NCBI GenBank assembly: GCA_002348535.1
Contig: DEBL01000165.1
Coordinates: 2,583-8,611, forward strand
Reading direction: 5' to 3'
Length of the DNA: 6,029 nt
Source of the DNA: Deltaproteobacteria bacterium UBA2957
GTDB lineage: Bacteria; Myxococcota_A; UBA796
The stretch's first letter is position 1; each line of letters opens with the position of its first letter. Shown one piece after another: positions 1-6,029 of this stretch. The translations under genes and the position numbers were made by a program. Below the pieces are notes generated by a model. The model worked only from the letters and a program-made list of their open reading frames with translations. It made no database searches and had not been told where the DNA came from.

Positions 1-2561
1 CCGTGGATAAACTGCAATGCATTGGCCTGGGCGAGTGCCTCATCCGCCCCCGTCCGGTCACCGATTCGGTGAAGCGCGATGGCTTGATTCACGGAGAATG
101 CAGCAGCGCCACGCTGGTACCCAGAGCCCAGACAACGAAACGCCATTTCCCCACACACACGCGCCGCCTCGGTCGGTCGACCTGCGTATACAAGCGCCGC
201 CGAATAGGTTGTTGCCGCGTCGATCTCAGGCTGTGTCAGTCGCTTTGGGCGAACCGGCAAGGTAACATCGCCCTCGGTGGTTTCGTCATCGGGACTGGAA
301 TTTGATGCGCCCGCCCGAGCCAATGTCAGAGCACTGCGCGCGTCTCGAAGAGCGTCGGCGTTTTGGCGAGTCCCGAGGTACGCCAAGGCGATCTCGCGGA
401 ACATGCGAGCGGACAGCACAGGGTGTGATTTGGAGAGACTCCGGGCCCACTTTCGGGCATCATCAAGCACCGGTTCGGCCTCGCCAGTTCGGATTGCGTG
501 GGCGAGTTTGAGGTGAGCATAGAGGCAACGACGCTGGGGCGAATCCGCCGCAACCGCCAGTTCCCGAATGTCATCGATGCCAATGGTGTTGGGAGCAAGG
601 TGAAGGCTGGCGAGCAAACGCGCGTACCGAAACTCGAAATGACTCGTGGCAATGGTCACCTTCTCGGGCGGAAGATGGAGCAGAAACAAATCAAGCCATC
701 GTCGAATTTGAACGGGTCGCTCTCGATTCACCTCGAGATGAACCACCTTGGCGAGGTCTGACGGCTTGGCTTGGGTGGAGTGCAAGAGGTGTTTGGCGCG
801 CTGGTACACCGCCTCCTCGGCTTCTGGAAAGCGGCCCCATGCCAAGGCAGCCAGCGAGTGTGCCTCCAGCGGGTTGGGGTCATCTGCAGCCGCAAGTATT
901 CGGGTTGCTTGACTGGTGAAGCGAATGGTTTCGGACGACGAGTCCGTGGCCTCTTGAACCGTCATCAGGTGGCCTTTTTCGAGCCATCGGTCCAGATCCG
1001 GAGCGATCTGAACGGCAACCGCTTTTGGGAAGGGCTCAGATAGAACGCTCAAGCGCTGGAGGGCAACGGGGGTTTTCTTCGGTGGAGGAACCATGAGCCG
1101 TTCAGTCGCGATGGTTGTCCACGCGCGACGAAGAAACTCCCTTCCTCGGGTTGTGGGCTCGGGCGCTTCGATTCGACCCCCGAGAAGCTCGTCCCAGCCC
1201 TCACGGTGCGCTGCCTCGCTCCATTCGGGCAACGGAGCACTTGGAAGGCCGTCGATGATTTCGCGCGTCGTGCACCAGATTCGGCAACCCGAATTCAGTC
1301 GCTCGACGATGGTCCCAAGTGATCGCAGGGTCCCCAAGTCGGCTTGGTGCATCCCGTGAAGCACAACCGCAATCGGCCCGCATCGATTGAGGACGCCGGC
1401 AATGGCTGCACCGGCAACAGCCGCATCGGGCACGCGTGTGTACGGTGAAGCGCACGGTACGGGCATCTCCGGCCAAATACCATGGAGAACGGGGAGGTCG
1501 TCACCGGCAATCTGGGCCCGAGCTGTGGAGGTGCGCTGCTGGAACAACTGGCCAAGAATGGTCACCCATGGCCCATAGGGTTGGGTTGGGTCACATCGCC
1601 CCATGACCGATGGGTAGCCCTTTCGGTACCACGCGGTTCGGGCAGATGCCGTTACCCGGTGAACCCCATCGCCGAGCCCGCCAATGAGCTGCGCATGACC
1701 GTCCAAGAGGGTTTGGACGGACCCGATGGTGCCGACTGGTTGTGGCCATTGAGCAGGCGTGAGGGGCATGCGGAGTGCGATGGCTCGCAAGGCAGCTTCG
1801 GTTTCTTCAGCGGTGGGTCGTTCCGCGGGGTCGAGATCGAGCATCCGATCGATGAGGGCGGCGAGGCCAAGCGGGATGTGGGCGCCAATGCGAATCAGCG
1901 AGGGCTGGCGTCTACCCGGCGATAGGTCATGGGCCGGTGTGTCCGCGAGTGTCTCATAGAGCACTGTACCGAGGCTGAAGATGTCGACGCGATGGTCGTG
2001 CGGCATTCCCAATCGTTGTTCGGGTGCCATGTACGCCGGCGTGCCGCGGAACCCGGCGCTGTGTTCGCTGCTGCTGCCGAAGTGATGCGTGCCGAAGTCG
2101 AGGACGGTGGCTCTGAGGTCTGACGCGCTGCGAACCACATGAATGTTCGCGGGCTTGATGTCGCGGTGTGCGAGCCCCAAACGATGAATGCTCGCGAGAG
2201 CGCGGGCCACCTGCGATCCGGCTTCACTCACGCGGCGGACGCGCTCTTCAGGGTCACGCAGCGCGTTGCCGAATTGGTTGAACGGCGTGCCTTCGGCGAT
2301 CTCCATCGTGAAGAAGAGGTAGCCTTGGTCGGCGCCCGTATCGAGCACCTGCACCACGCCGGGCAAGCGGAGGGTGCGAAGTCGCTCGAACTCAGCCCGA
2401 AAACGCATCGAGTCACGGTCGTCGGTGTGGGGGCGCGCCTTCAGCGCAACCATTCGCCCATCGAGGTGCTGCGCCGCCCAGACGTCGCCCTCACCGCCCC
2501 TACCGATGCGGTGAACCAAGCGATAGGCTCGGAGTTGGAGTCCTGCCGTAAGTGGCCTCAT
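1..2561 (-). CDS. Ser/Thr protein kinase with degenerate AAA-like ATPase module and TPR-like tail (3' end outside window)
   Basis: The frame is open for 853 codons from ATG at 2561 to the window edge, so the C-terminus is missing. An in-frame TAG at 2571-2573 and an AGGA seven bases upstream fix the start. Residues 13-260 form a Hanks-type kinase with all catalytic elements: glycine loop GRGGEGDV (20-27), VALK with Lys41, helix-C Glu57, HRDIKPAN (132-139), DFG (155-157), APE (179-181), DIFSLG (193-198) and the late RPT Arg248. It should phosphorylate Ser/Thr on unknown partners. Residues about 276-440 align with the AAA/STAND-type ATPase that often follows such kinases (GRCD and PYGPW at 321-332), but the Walker A and B residues are lost. 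Residues about 499-555 resemble the winged helix that follows that ATPase. Residues about 713-850 are TPR-like helix pairs. No signal peptide or membrane segment is visible, so it is probably cytosolic. Kinase call is firm; the fold of the middle part is inferred from pattern. Confidence 0.93.
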   Translation of the reverse strand, partial: MRPLTAGLQLRAYRLVHRIGRGGEGDVWAAQHLDGRMVALKARPHTDDRDSMRFRAEFERLRTLRLPGVVQVLDTGADQGYLFFTMEIAEGTPFNQFGNALRDPEERVRRVSEAGSQVARALASIHRLGLAHRDIKPANIHVVRSASDLRATVLDFGTHHFGSSSEHSAGFRGTPAYMAPEQRLGMPHDHRVDIFSLGTVLYETLADTPAHDLSPGRRQPSLIRIGAHIPLGLAALIDRMLDLDPAERPTAEETEAALRAIALRMPLTPAQWPQPVGTIGSVQTLLDGHAQLIGGLGDGVHRVTASARTAWYRKGYPSVMGRCDPTQPYGPWVTILGQLFQQRTSTARAQIAGDDLPVLHGIWPEMPVPCASPYTRVPDAAVAGAAIAGVLNRCGPIAVVLHGMHQADLGTLRSLGTIVERLNSGCRIWCTTREIIDGLPSAPLPEWSEAAHREGWDELLGGRIEAPEPTTRGREFLRRAWTTIATERLMVPPPKKTPVALQRLSVLSEPFPKAVAVQIAPDLDRWLEKGHLMTVQEATDSSSETIRFTSQATRILAAADDPNPLEAHSLAALAWGRFPEAEEAVYQRAKHLLHSTQAKPSDLAKVVHLEVNRERPVQIRRWLDLFLLHLPPEKVTIATSHFEFRYARLLASLHLAPNTIGIDDIRELAVAADSPQRRCLYAHLKLAHAIRTGEAEPVLDDARKWARSLSKSHPVLSARMFREIALAYLGTRQNADALRDARSALTLARAGASNSSPDDETTEGDVTLPVRPKRLTQPEIDAATTYSAALVYAGRPTEAARVCGEMAFRCLGSGYQRGAAAFSVNQAIALHRIGDRTGADEALAQANALQFIH

Positions 2562-2568
2562 GTCCGCA

Positions 2569-2572
2569 TCCT
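2569..2572 (-). promoter_or_regulatory. Ribosome binding site of the Ser/Thr kinase gene
   Basis: AGGA on the minus strand lies seven bases before ATG 2561. An in-frame TAG overlaps it, at 2571-2573, so translation cannot begin at any in-frame codon further upstream. Confidence 0.6.
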
Positions 2573-2599
2573 ACCGTGCGCGTCATTTCCGGCCCCGAG

Positions 2600-2605
2600 A
2601 TTATC
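2600..2605 (-). promoter_or_regulatory. Possible -10 element (GATAAT) for the kinase gene
   Basis: GATAAT on the minus strand lies 38 bases upstream of the kinase start, a reasonable position for a -10 box. I see no good -35 hexamer 16-18 bases upstream of it, so this is only a weak candidate. The rest of the divergent gap between the kinase and the transporter remnant (2562-2703) shows no clear operator, repeat or terminator. Confidence 0.2.
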
Positions 2606-2696
2606 CGTGGGTGTCGGGCGCGCGGGAGGGCGAATGAGGTGACTGGTTCCGTGGGGTTGCATTCGTCAACTTTACCGCTAGTCGGGCGTTCCTTTC

Positions 2697-2706
2697 GGAG
2701 ATAGTG
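2697..2706 (+). promoter_or_regulatory. Possible original ribosome binding site and GTG start of the transporter remnant
   Basis: GGAG at 2697-2700 is followed three bases later by GTG 2704. This GTG is one base out of phase with the conserved transporter frame, which has an in-frame TAG at 2702-2704. Read from GTG, the frame gives MPESGPASRPNRLRLG and then loses the family pattern. Read one base later from 2747, it gives LGTFLGVITP. One extra G at 2749-2751 would explain the switch. This is inference: an alternative is a CTG (2708) or TTG (2747) start in the transporter frame. Confidence 0.35.
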
Positions 2707-3429
2707 CCTGAGTCAGGGCCCGCCAGCAGACCGAACCGGCTTAGGCTTGGGAACATTTTTGGGTGTTATTACCCCGACAATGCTCACGATTCTCGGTGTA
2801 ATCCGAGACCTTCGAACCGGATGGGTGGTCGCGAACGCGGGTCTGGTGGGGACGTTGATTATCGTCGCGTTGGCCCACGTGATCACCATCACAACATCCA
2901 TGTCGTTGTCCACACTCGCCACCAGCATGCGAGTGGGTGGCGGTGGGGTATATTGCTTGATTCCGCGCAGCATGGGCCTTGAACTTGGGGGGCTTTGGGC
3001 ATTCCCCGGTACCTCTCGCAAGCATGGAGTCTGACCCTGTATGCGTTCGGGCTGGCCGAAAGTATCCGCATTGTCTGGCCGGGGGCTCCGGTGCAGCCGC
3101 TGGCCGCCCTGTTGGTGATTGGTGTGGTCCTGAAGTCGGTGATGGACGACCAAGACTCAGTGGATGCAGTGCATCGGGCCTTCGAGTCCATGCTTCCAGA
3201 CCTTCGGATGGATGTTGGGCTCGACGTTATTCTTCGTCCACCGGGAGAGGCGTACGGGGACGTGATTCGGAGGGCTTCCCAAAACGCAGACATGGTGTTT
3301 ATGGGAATGTCGGTCCCTGATCCGGGATCGGAACTGGCCTACGCGAAGAGCCTGATGGGTCTCTTGGATGGTCTCCCGTCCACCATTCTCGTCCGAAATG
3401 CAAGTCGCTTCCACGGTCGGCTGGTGTGA
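2704..3429 (+). pseudogene. Broken SLC12/APC-family permease (amino acid or cation-chloride cotransporter type)
   Basis: Frame 2 from about 2747 reads LGTFLGVITPTMLTILGVI, then an RTGWVVANAGLVGTL stretch and MRVGGGGVYCLI. This closely follows the first helices of SLC12-like permeases, including the glycine-rich MRVGGGG loop. At a six-G run (2987-2992) the match jumps to frame 1, which continues LGIPRYLSQAWSLTLYAFG and then GLAESIRIVWPGAPVQPLAA. One lost G (seven to six) would restore a continuous ELGGALGIP reading. After about 3130 the protein goes directly into a soluble tail (VILRPPGEAYGDVIRRAS, then ADMVFMGM and LLDGLPSTILV), which matches the cytoplasmic C-terminal domain of these transporters. 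Most of the membrane helices, about TM4 to TM12, are absent. Intact relatives are roughly 700 residues or longer from memory; only about 240 codons remain here. It cannot make a working transporter. A short frame from TTG 2995 to 3429 could still be translated, but I see no ribosome site for it. Confidence 0.78.
2987..2992 (+). other. Six-G homopolymer: site of the transporter frameshift
   Basis: The run lies between codons for Glu-Leu and the Leu-Gly-Ile-Pro of the next conserved segment. Upstream, homology is in the frame of 2747; downstream, it is in the frame of 2995. A loss of a single G from an original seven is the simplest explanation. A homopolymer sequencing error is possible here, but it would not explain the missing membrane helices downstream. 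Confidence 0.7.
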
Positions 3430-3438
3430 ACGGCTGGC

Positions 3439-4500
3439 TCAATCGACGGCAGGGACGTCAAATTCAAAGTCGAGGTCATCGCCCAGTGTCGCGGTCAGGT
3501 GGGCCTTGAGTCTTTTTCGGATTCGAGCCTCGATTTGACGGATCCGTTCCTTGCTGACGCCGTACCGTTCGCCCAACAGCGCCAAACTTGTGGGGTCGTC
3601 GGCCACGAGGCGTTCGGTCCATATGGCCCGCTCACGGTCATCCCGGAGTTGTTCCGAAAAGCTGGATAGCTCGCCTTGAATGGTCGCACCCAACTCGGCA
3701 CGGGCTGCGGCTTCATCCGGTCCGATGGACACCCCATCTGGAATGACCTCGGACAGTGACCGGCCCTCCTCACCGCGGGCAGGTGCATGCAGCGACATGG
3801 CCGGAGCGCGCATGTGTTGGTCGACATTGGCGATTTCTTGCTCGGGTATGTCGAGCGCTTCCGAGAGCGCCTTTGCGCTTGGAGTGATGCCCATCGATTC
3901 GAGGCGCTTCTTTTCTTTATTGAGCTGGAAGAACAGTTTCCGACCGTGTCGGGTGGAGCCCAGACGAACCATCCGGTAGTTGTCCATCAGGTAGCGAAGA
4001 ATCATCGCGCGGATCCAGTACTGTGCATAGCTGGAGAACCGTATGCCTCTGTAGGGGTCGTACCGAGACAAGGCCTCGACCAAGCCGGTGTTGCCCTCTT
4101 GGATGAGGTCGAGGACATCAGACCATTGCCGGTGGTACTGGAATGCAAGCTTCACGACCAAGCGAAGGTTTGATGTAACCAACCGCTTTGCTGCGTCGGG
4201 GTCTTGGTTCTCGAGGTAGCGAGTGGCCAACTCCGTTTCTTCCTCGCGGTCCAGAATCGGATGATGACGAATCTCTGTGAGGTAGGCCTGAAGCAGGTCA
4301 GACTTGCCGGGCAGGCTGCCGGATCGGACCAGTACCTTTGGCTGGCCAGCGGGCGTTCCGTCGGCATCGAGGACCTCGGCCTCAGCGGCGGTCCCTACGG
4401 GTCCTGCCGGAGCGGTGGCGTCTTCATCAAAGGTGGGTGCTCGCCGGCCTTTCGCCGTCTGCTGCACTTCCCCTTCGTTGACTTTGTTCTTGTCGGACAT
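3439..4500 (-). CDS. RNA polymerase sigma factor, RpoH/sigma-32 family
   Basis: Complete 353-residue sigma-70-family factor that directs RNA polymerase to a subset of promoters. Region 1.2 lies at about 67-97 (SDLLQAYLTEI onward). Region 2 covers about 105-171, with NLRLVVKLA, DLIQEGNTGLVEAL (131-144) and the region 2.3/2.4 YDPYRGIRFSSYAQYWIRA. GRKLFFQLNK (186-195) matches the RpoH box that distinguishes sigma-32 from other sigma factors. The region 4.2 helix-turn-helix is at about 305-331 (YGVSKERIRQIEARIRKR). The first 65 residues are an Ala/Asp/Glu-rich extension, probably disordered, that E. coli RpoH (284 residues) lacks; heat-shock RpoH-like factors of myxobacteria are the closest match in style. 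I chose ATG 4500 (MSDKNK) over an in-frame ATG at 4560 because the upstream start has no visible ribosome site. The gene converges with the transporter remnant (nine bases between) and diverges from the pseudokinase. Which stress or developmental signal it serves cannot be read here. Confidence 0.95.
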   Translation of the reverse strand: MSDKNKVNEGEVQQTAKGRRAPTFDEDATAPAGPVGTAAEAEVLDADGTPAGQPKVLVRSGSLPGKSDLLQAYLTEIRHHPILDREEETELATRYLENQDPDAAKRLVTSNLRLVVKLAFQYHRQWSDVLDLIQEGNTGLVEALSRYDPYRGIRFSSYAQYWIRAMILRYLMDNYRMVRLGSTRHGRKLFFQLNKEKKRLESMGITPSAKALSEALDIPEQEIANVDQHMRAPAMSLHAPARGEEGRSLSEVIPDGVSIGPDEAAARAELGATIQGELSSFSEQLRDDRERAIWTERLVADDPTSLALLGERYGVSKERIRQIEARIRKRLKAHLTATLGDDLDFEFDVPAVD

Positions 4501-4713
4501 CGTGTGTCGACCCCACTCCGCTAAATTCCCGCGGCCACAGTGTGCCATGGTTGAAGCCATTCGAGAAGGGCTTCACTGCATCGGACTTCCAAAGGGATTC
4601 CTTTCGCCGTCGCGTGCAAGCTTCACCGGGTTGTAACGCAGCATCGCGACCAAGTGCCTACAGTTGCGATAGGCGGAGCGCGATTCGGTTCGCACTCGGG
4701 GAGGAGGGATCCA
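4501..4713. promoter_or_regulatory. Divergent intergenic region between sigma factor and pseudokinase genes
   Basis: This 213-base gap must hold the start signals for both divergent genes. I see no convincing paired -35/-10 boxes on either strand, and no clear sigma-32-type promoter that would indicate autoregulation of the sigma gene. On the minus strand, GGAG at 4516-4519 with GTGGGG at 4511-4516 is a loosely spaced purine-rich ribosome site for ATG 4500. On the plus strand, GCCTA (4656-4660) and TAGGC (4670-4674) could pair as a five-base hairpin in the leader of the pseudokinase; it is too short to call functional. Confidence 0.4.
4702..4707 (+). promoter_or_regulatory. Strong ribosome binding site for the pseudokinase gene (decides the GTG start)
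   Basis: AGGAGG within GGGGAGGAGGG lies six bases before GTG 4714, close to the ideal spacing. No ATG in this frame lies nearby (the first internal Met is residue 44), so this site is the main reason for the GTG start. Confidence 0.85.
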
Positions 4714-6029
4714 GTGGGTAAAGACGTCATAACGATTACGGGCGACTGGGCAGCATGGGCTGACCCGGTGCAACAAGGCCAACTTGACCGGCCTGACGGA
4801 GAGTCCGTATGGGTGCTGGTTCGGCGTCGGGCCGATGTGACGATGAACGATGCCCAGTGGCAGGCCTTAAAAACGCATGGCCGCCTGATGAGCCGGATCG
4901 ACCACCCTTCGGTACTGCGCCTACTGCACACAACAAAGCTCGATGATGAGCCTGCGTGGGTATACGAGGGGTTTCAGGCCGTGAGCCTTGCTCGGGCTCT
5001 CGATGTCGCCAATGCGGCGAAACAGTTTCTTCCGGCGCGTGTCGCTGTCGAAGCTGTAGAACGCACGGTCCAAGGTCTGCGGGCGGCATTGGCCCAAGGC
5101 GCATCCATTCCCGGTGCCCCGGCCCCGGTTGTTCACCTCGGGCCCGCCCCATCCGAGGTGCTGATCGATGCGGTCGGTGGTGTTCGGGTGGCAGGGTTCT
5201 CATTGGCCACCGACGACGTGGTGGATGTCCGTCCGCCCACCGGCTACGCGCCGCATCGTCCTGGAACCCCCGAGCAGCGGGCGGTGTACGGAGTCGGCGC
5301 CCTGCTGGTTCATCTGCTGGGCGGGGAGCGTCCTGCAGAGGGTGCAGACGATGCCAAGCGGCAAGAGGCTGTGATTCGCCGCGCGGTGATTCGGGTGCTT
5401 GCTCGGCCCGGTGAGGCTGTGTCAGACGGGATGCCCGACCTCATCCGAAGCTGCCTCGCGCATGACCCGGCCGAAAGGCCGGAGTTGACCGCCGTGCAGG
5501 ATGCGCTTTCGGCCACGGCCAAGCAACTGAGAAGCGCTGGGCTTCGAACGTGGTGTCCAACATCCGTTCCAGACCTTATTGGCCGTGCTGCACAAGGGTA
5601 CCCCGACCCCGATACAGCACGGATGAAACGCCACATTGAGCCAGCGGACGATCAAGGAAATGTGATGTTTGTGGCTGCACCGCGTCGCGGACGACCGCCG
5701 CGTGAGGTTCCGACCATGGTGGGTAAGCCTCCGCTGCCGATCCGATCGCTATTGGCCGGACAAGAGGAGGCGCGCGAGCACACTCCATTCGCTTCTTCGA
5801 CCTCATTGGATGCCATTCCAACATCCGAAACTGACGTGGCGAGCATGCGTGCCATCGCTCCGGTCGAGCCATCGGCTGAATCTGTTTCCGCGGAGATCAG
5901 CGGTCGCGAGGAAACATGGGAAGAAGACACTCTCGCACGCATGGGTGGCTGGCCGCTCGTCGCTGGTGCGTTGATTGGTATGGTGGTGGCTGCCGCGGTT
6001 GGGGCCGTTGCGGTGAACCACATGACGGG
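4714..6029 (+). CDS. Membrane-anchored pseudokinase, Ser/Thr kinase fold without catalytic residues (3' end outside window)
   Basis: The frame is open for 438 codons from GTG 4714 to the window edge. A kinase-like fold spans about residues 20-290: HPSVLRLL (64-71) matches the usual HPNIV strand, YEGF (84-87) the hinge, GVGALLVHLLGG (193-204) the segment around helix F, and a CLAHDPAERPELTAVQDAL motif the end of the domain. The key positions have changed. There is no glycine loop, VALK is VLVR (Arg37), HRDLKPSN is HLGPAPSE (141-148, so the catalytic Asp is Gly and the metal-binding Asn is Glu), and DFG is GFS (161-163). It should therefore not phosphorylate; a scaffold or sensor role is inference. 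Residues about 290-410 form a Pro/Ser/Glu-rich linker. One hydrophobic segment (413-434, bases 5950-6015) probably crosses the membrane, putting the fold in the cytosol and the missing C-terminus outside. It diverges from the sigma gene. Confidence 0.88.
   Translation, partial: MGKDVITITGDWAAWADPVQQGQLDRPDGESVWVLVRRRADVTMNDAQWQALKTHGRLMSRIDHPSVLRLLHTTKLDDEPAWVYEGFQAVSLARALDVANAAKQFLPARVAVEAVERTVQGLRAALAQGASIPGAPAPVVHLGPAPSEVLIDAVGGVRVAGFSLATDDVVDVRPPTGYAPHRPGTPEQRAVYGVGALLVHLLGGERPAEGADDAKRQEAVIRRAVIRVLARPGEAVSDGMPDLIRSCLAHDPAERPELTAVQDALSATAKQLRSAGLRTWCPTSVPDLIGRAAQGYPDPDTARMKRHIEPADDQGNVMFVAAPRRGRPPREVPTMVGKPPLPIRSLLAGQEEAREHTPFASSTSLDAIPTSETDVASMRAIAPVEPSAESVSAEISGREETWEEDTLARMGGWPLVAGALIGMVVAAAVGAVAVNHMT
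5950..6015 (+). other. Predicted transmembrane segment of the pseudokinase
   Basis: Residues 413-434 are a stretch of Val, Ala, Leu, Ile and Gly with no charges, preceded by a basic Arg409. Bacterial receptor kinases commonly have one membrane helix in this place, between a cytosolic kinase domain and an external sensor. The external part lies beyond the window edge. Confidence 0.75.

Noticed and set aside
1482..2642. Several plus-strand open frames of 64-167 codons opposite the Ser/Thr kinase gene (for example 2139-2642 and 1482-1925)
   Set aside because: They lie antisense to one continuous kinase frame with ordered family motifs. Their translations show no recognisable domain and reflect the high GC content.
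2984..2998. Programmed -1 frameshift on the G run, making the transporter a recoded gene
   Set aside because: The run could allow some slippage, but most of the membrane domain is deleted downstream, so recoding would not yield a working permease. The slippery site is also imperfect (CTT GGG GGG).
2713..3293. Minus-strand open frames opposite the transporter remnant
   Set aside because: The translations are low-complexity and His/Arg/Pro-rich, with no family pattern, whereas the plus strand carries clear permease segments.
3130..3429. Interpretation of the C-terminal 100 residues as a free-standing universal stress protein
   Set aside because: It has a USP-like alpha/beta look, but there is no ribosome site or own start, and the pattern (ADMVFMGM, LLDGLPSTILV) fits the tail of SLC12-type transporters better.
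3430..3438. A bidirectional terminator between the convergent remnant and sigma gene
   Set aside because: The gap is only nine bases, and no stem followed by a T run is visible on either strand near the two stops.
4534..4549. A sigma-54-like TGGCAC box on the minus strand upstream of the sigma gene
   Set aside because: The -24 TGGCAC is present, but the -12 position reads CC in place of the required GC.
4500..4560. An upstream ATG at 4560 that would lengthen the sigma factor by 20 residues
   Set aside because: It has no purine-rich ribosome site, and the extra residues (MASTMAHCGRGN...) look like translated leader. The start at 4500 gives the more typical MSDKNK beginning.
4736..5203. Minus-strand 155-codon frame opposite the pseudokinase
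   Set aside because: It is rich in Pro, Arg and His with no motif. The plus-strand kinase-like alignment and strong ribosome site explain this region.

Overview
The window looks like a stretch of chromosome from a GC-rich, myxobacteria-like bacterium (Myxococcota, Bradymonadota or a related deltaproteobacterial lineage). The grounds are a long Hanks-type Ser/Thr kinase fused to an AAA/helical-repeat tail, a second kinase-fold protein with a membrane anchor, and an RpoH-type sigma factor with a long N-terminal extension. That combination is typical of these groups. The taxonomic call is an inference from content and style, not from a marker gene.

Layout. Bases 1-2561 (minus strand) are one uninterrupted reading frame, cut by the left edge. 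It encodes a Ser/Thr kinase with an intact catalytic core, followed by a degenerate AAA-like ATPase module, a winged-helix-like segment and TPR-like helices. Bases about 2704-3429 (plus strand) are the decayed remnant of an SLC12/APC-type amino acid permease or cation-chloride cotransporter. It has a frameshift at a G run and a large internal deletion that joins the first membrane helices to the cytoplasmic C-terminal tail. Bases 3439-4500 (minus) are a complete RpoH/sigma-32-family sigma factor gene, convergent with the remnant and 9 bases from it. Bases 4714-6029 (plus), divergent from the sigma gene and cut by the right edge, encode a membrane-anchored pseudokinase: the kinase fold is recognisable but the key catalytic positions are replaced.

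The two kinase-type genes and the sigma factor suggest a signalling and transcription neighbourhood. Nothing in the sequence proves that they act together. The two large flanking genes are easy to miss because each runs off an edge of the window; together with the sigma gene they fill most of it. No tRNA, rRNA, CRISPR array, insertion sequence or convincing rho-independent terminator was seen.
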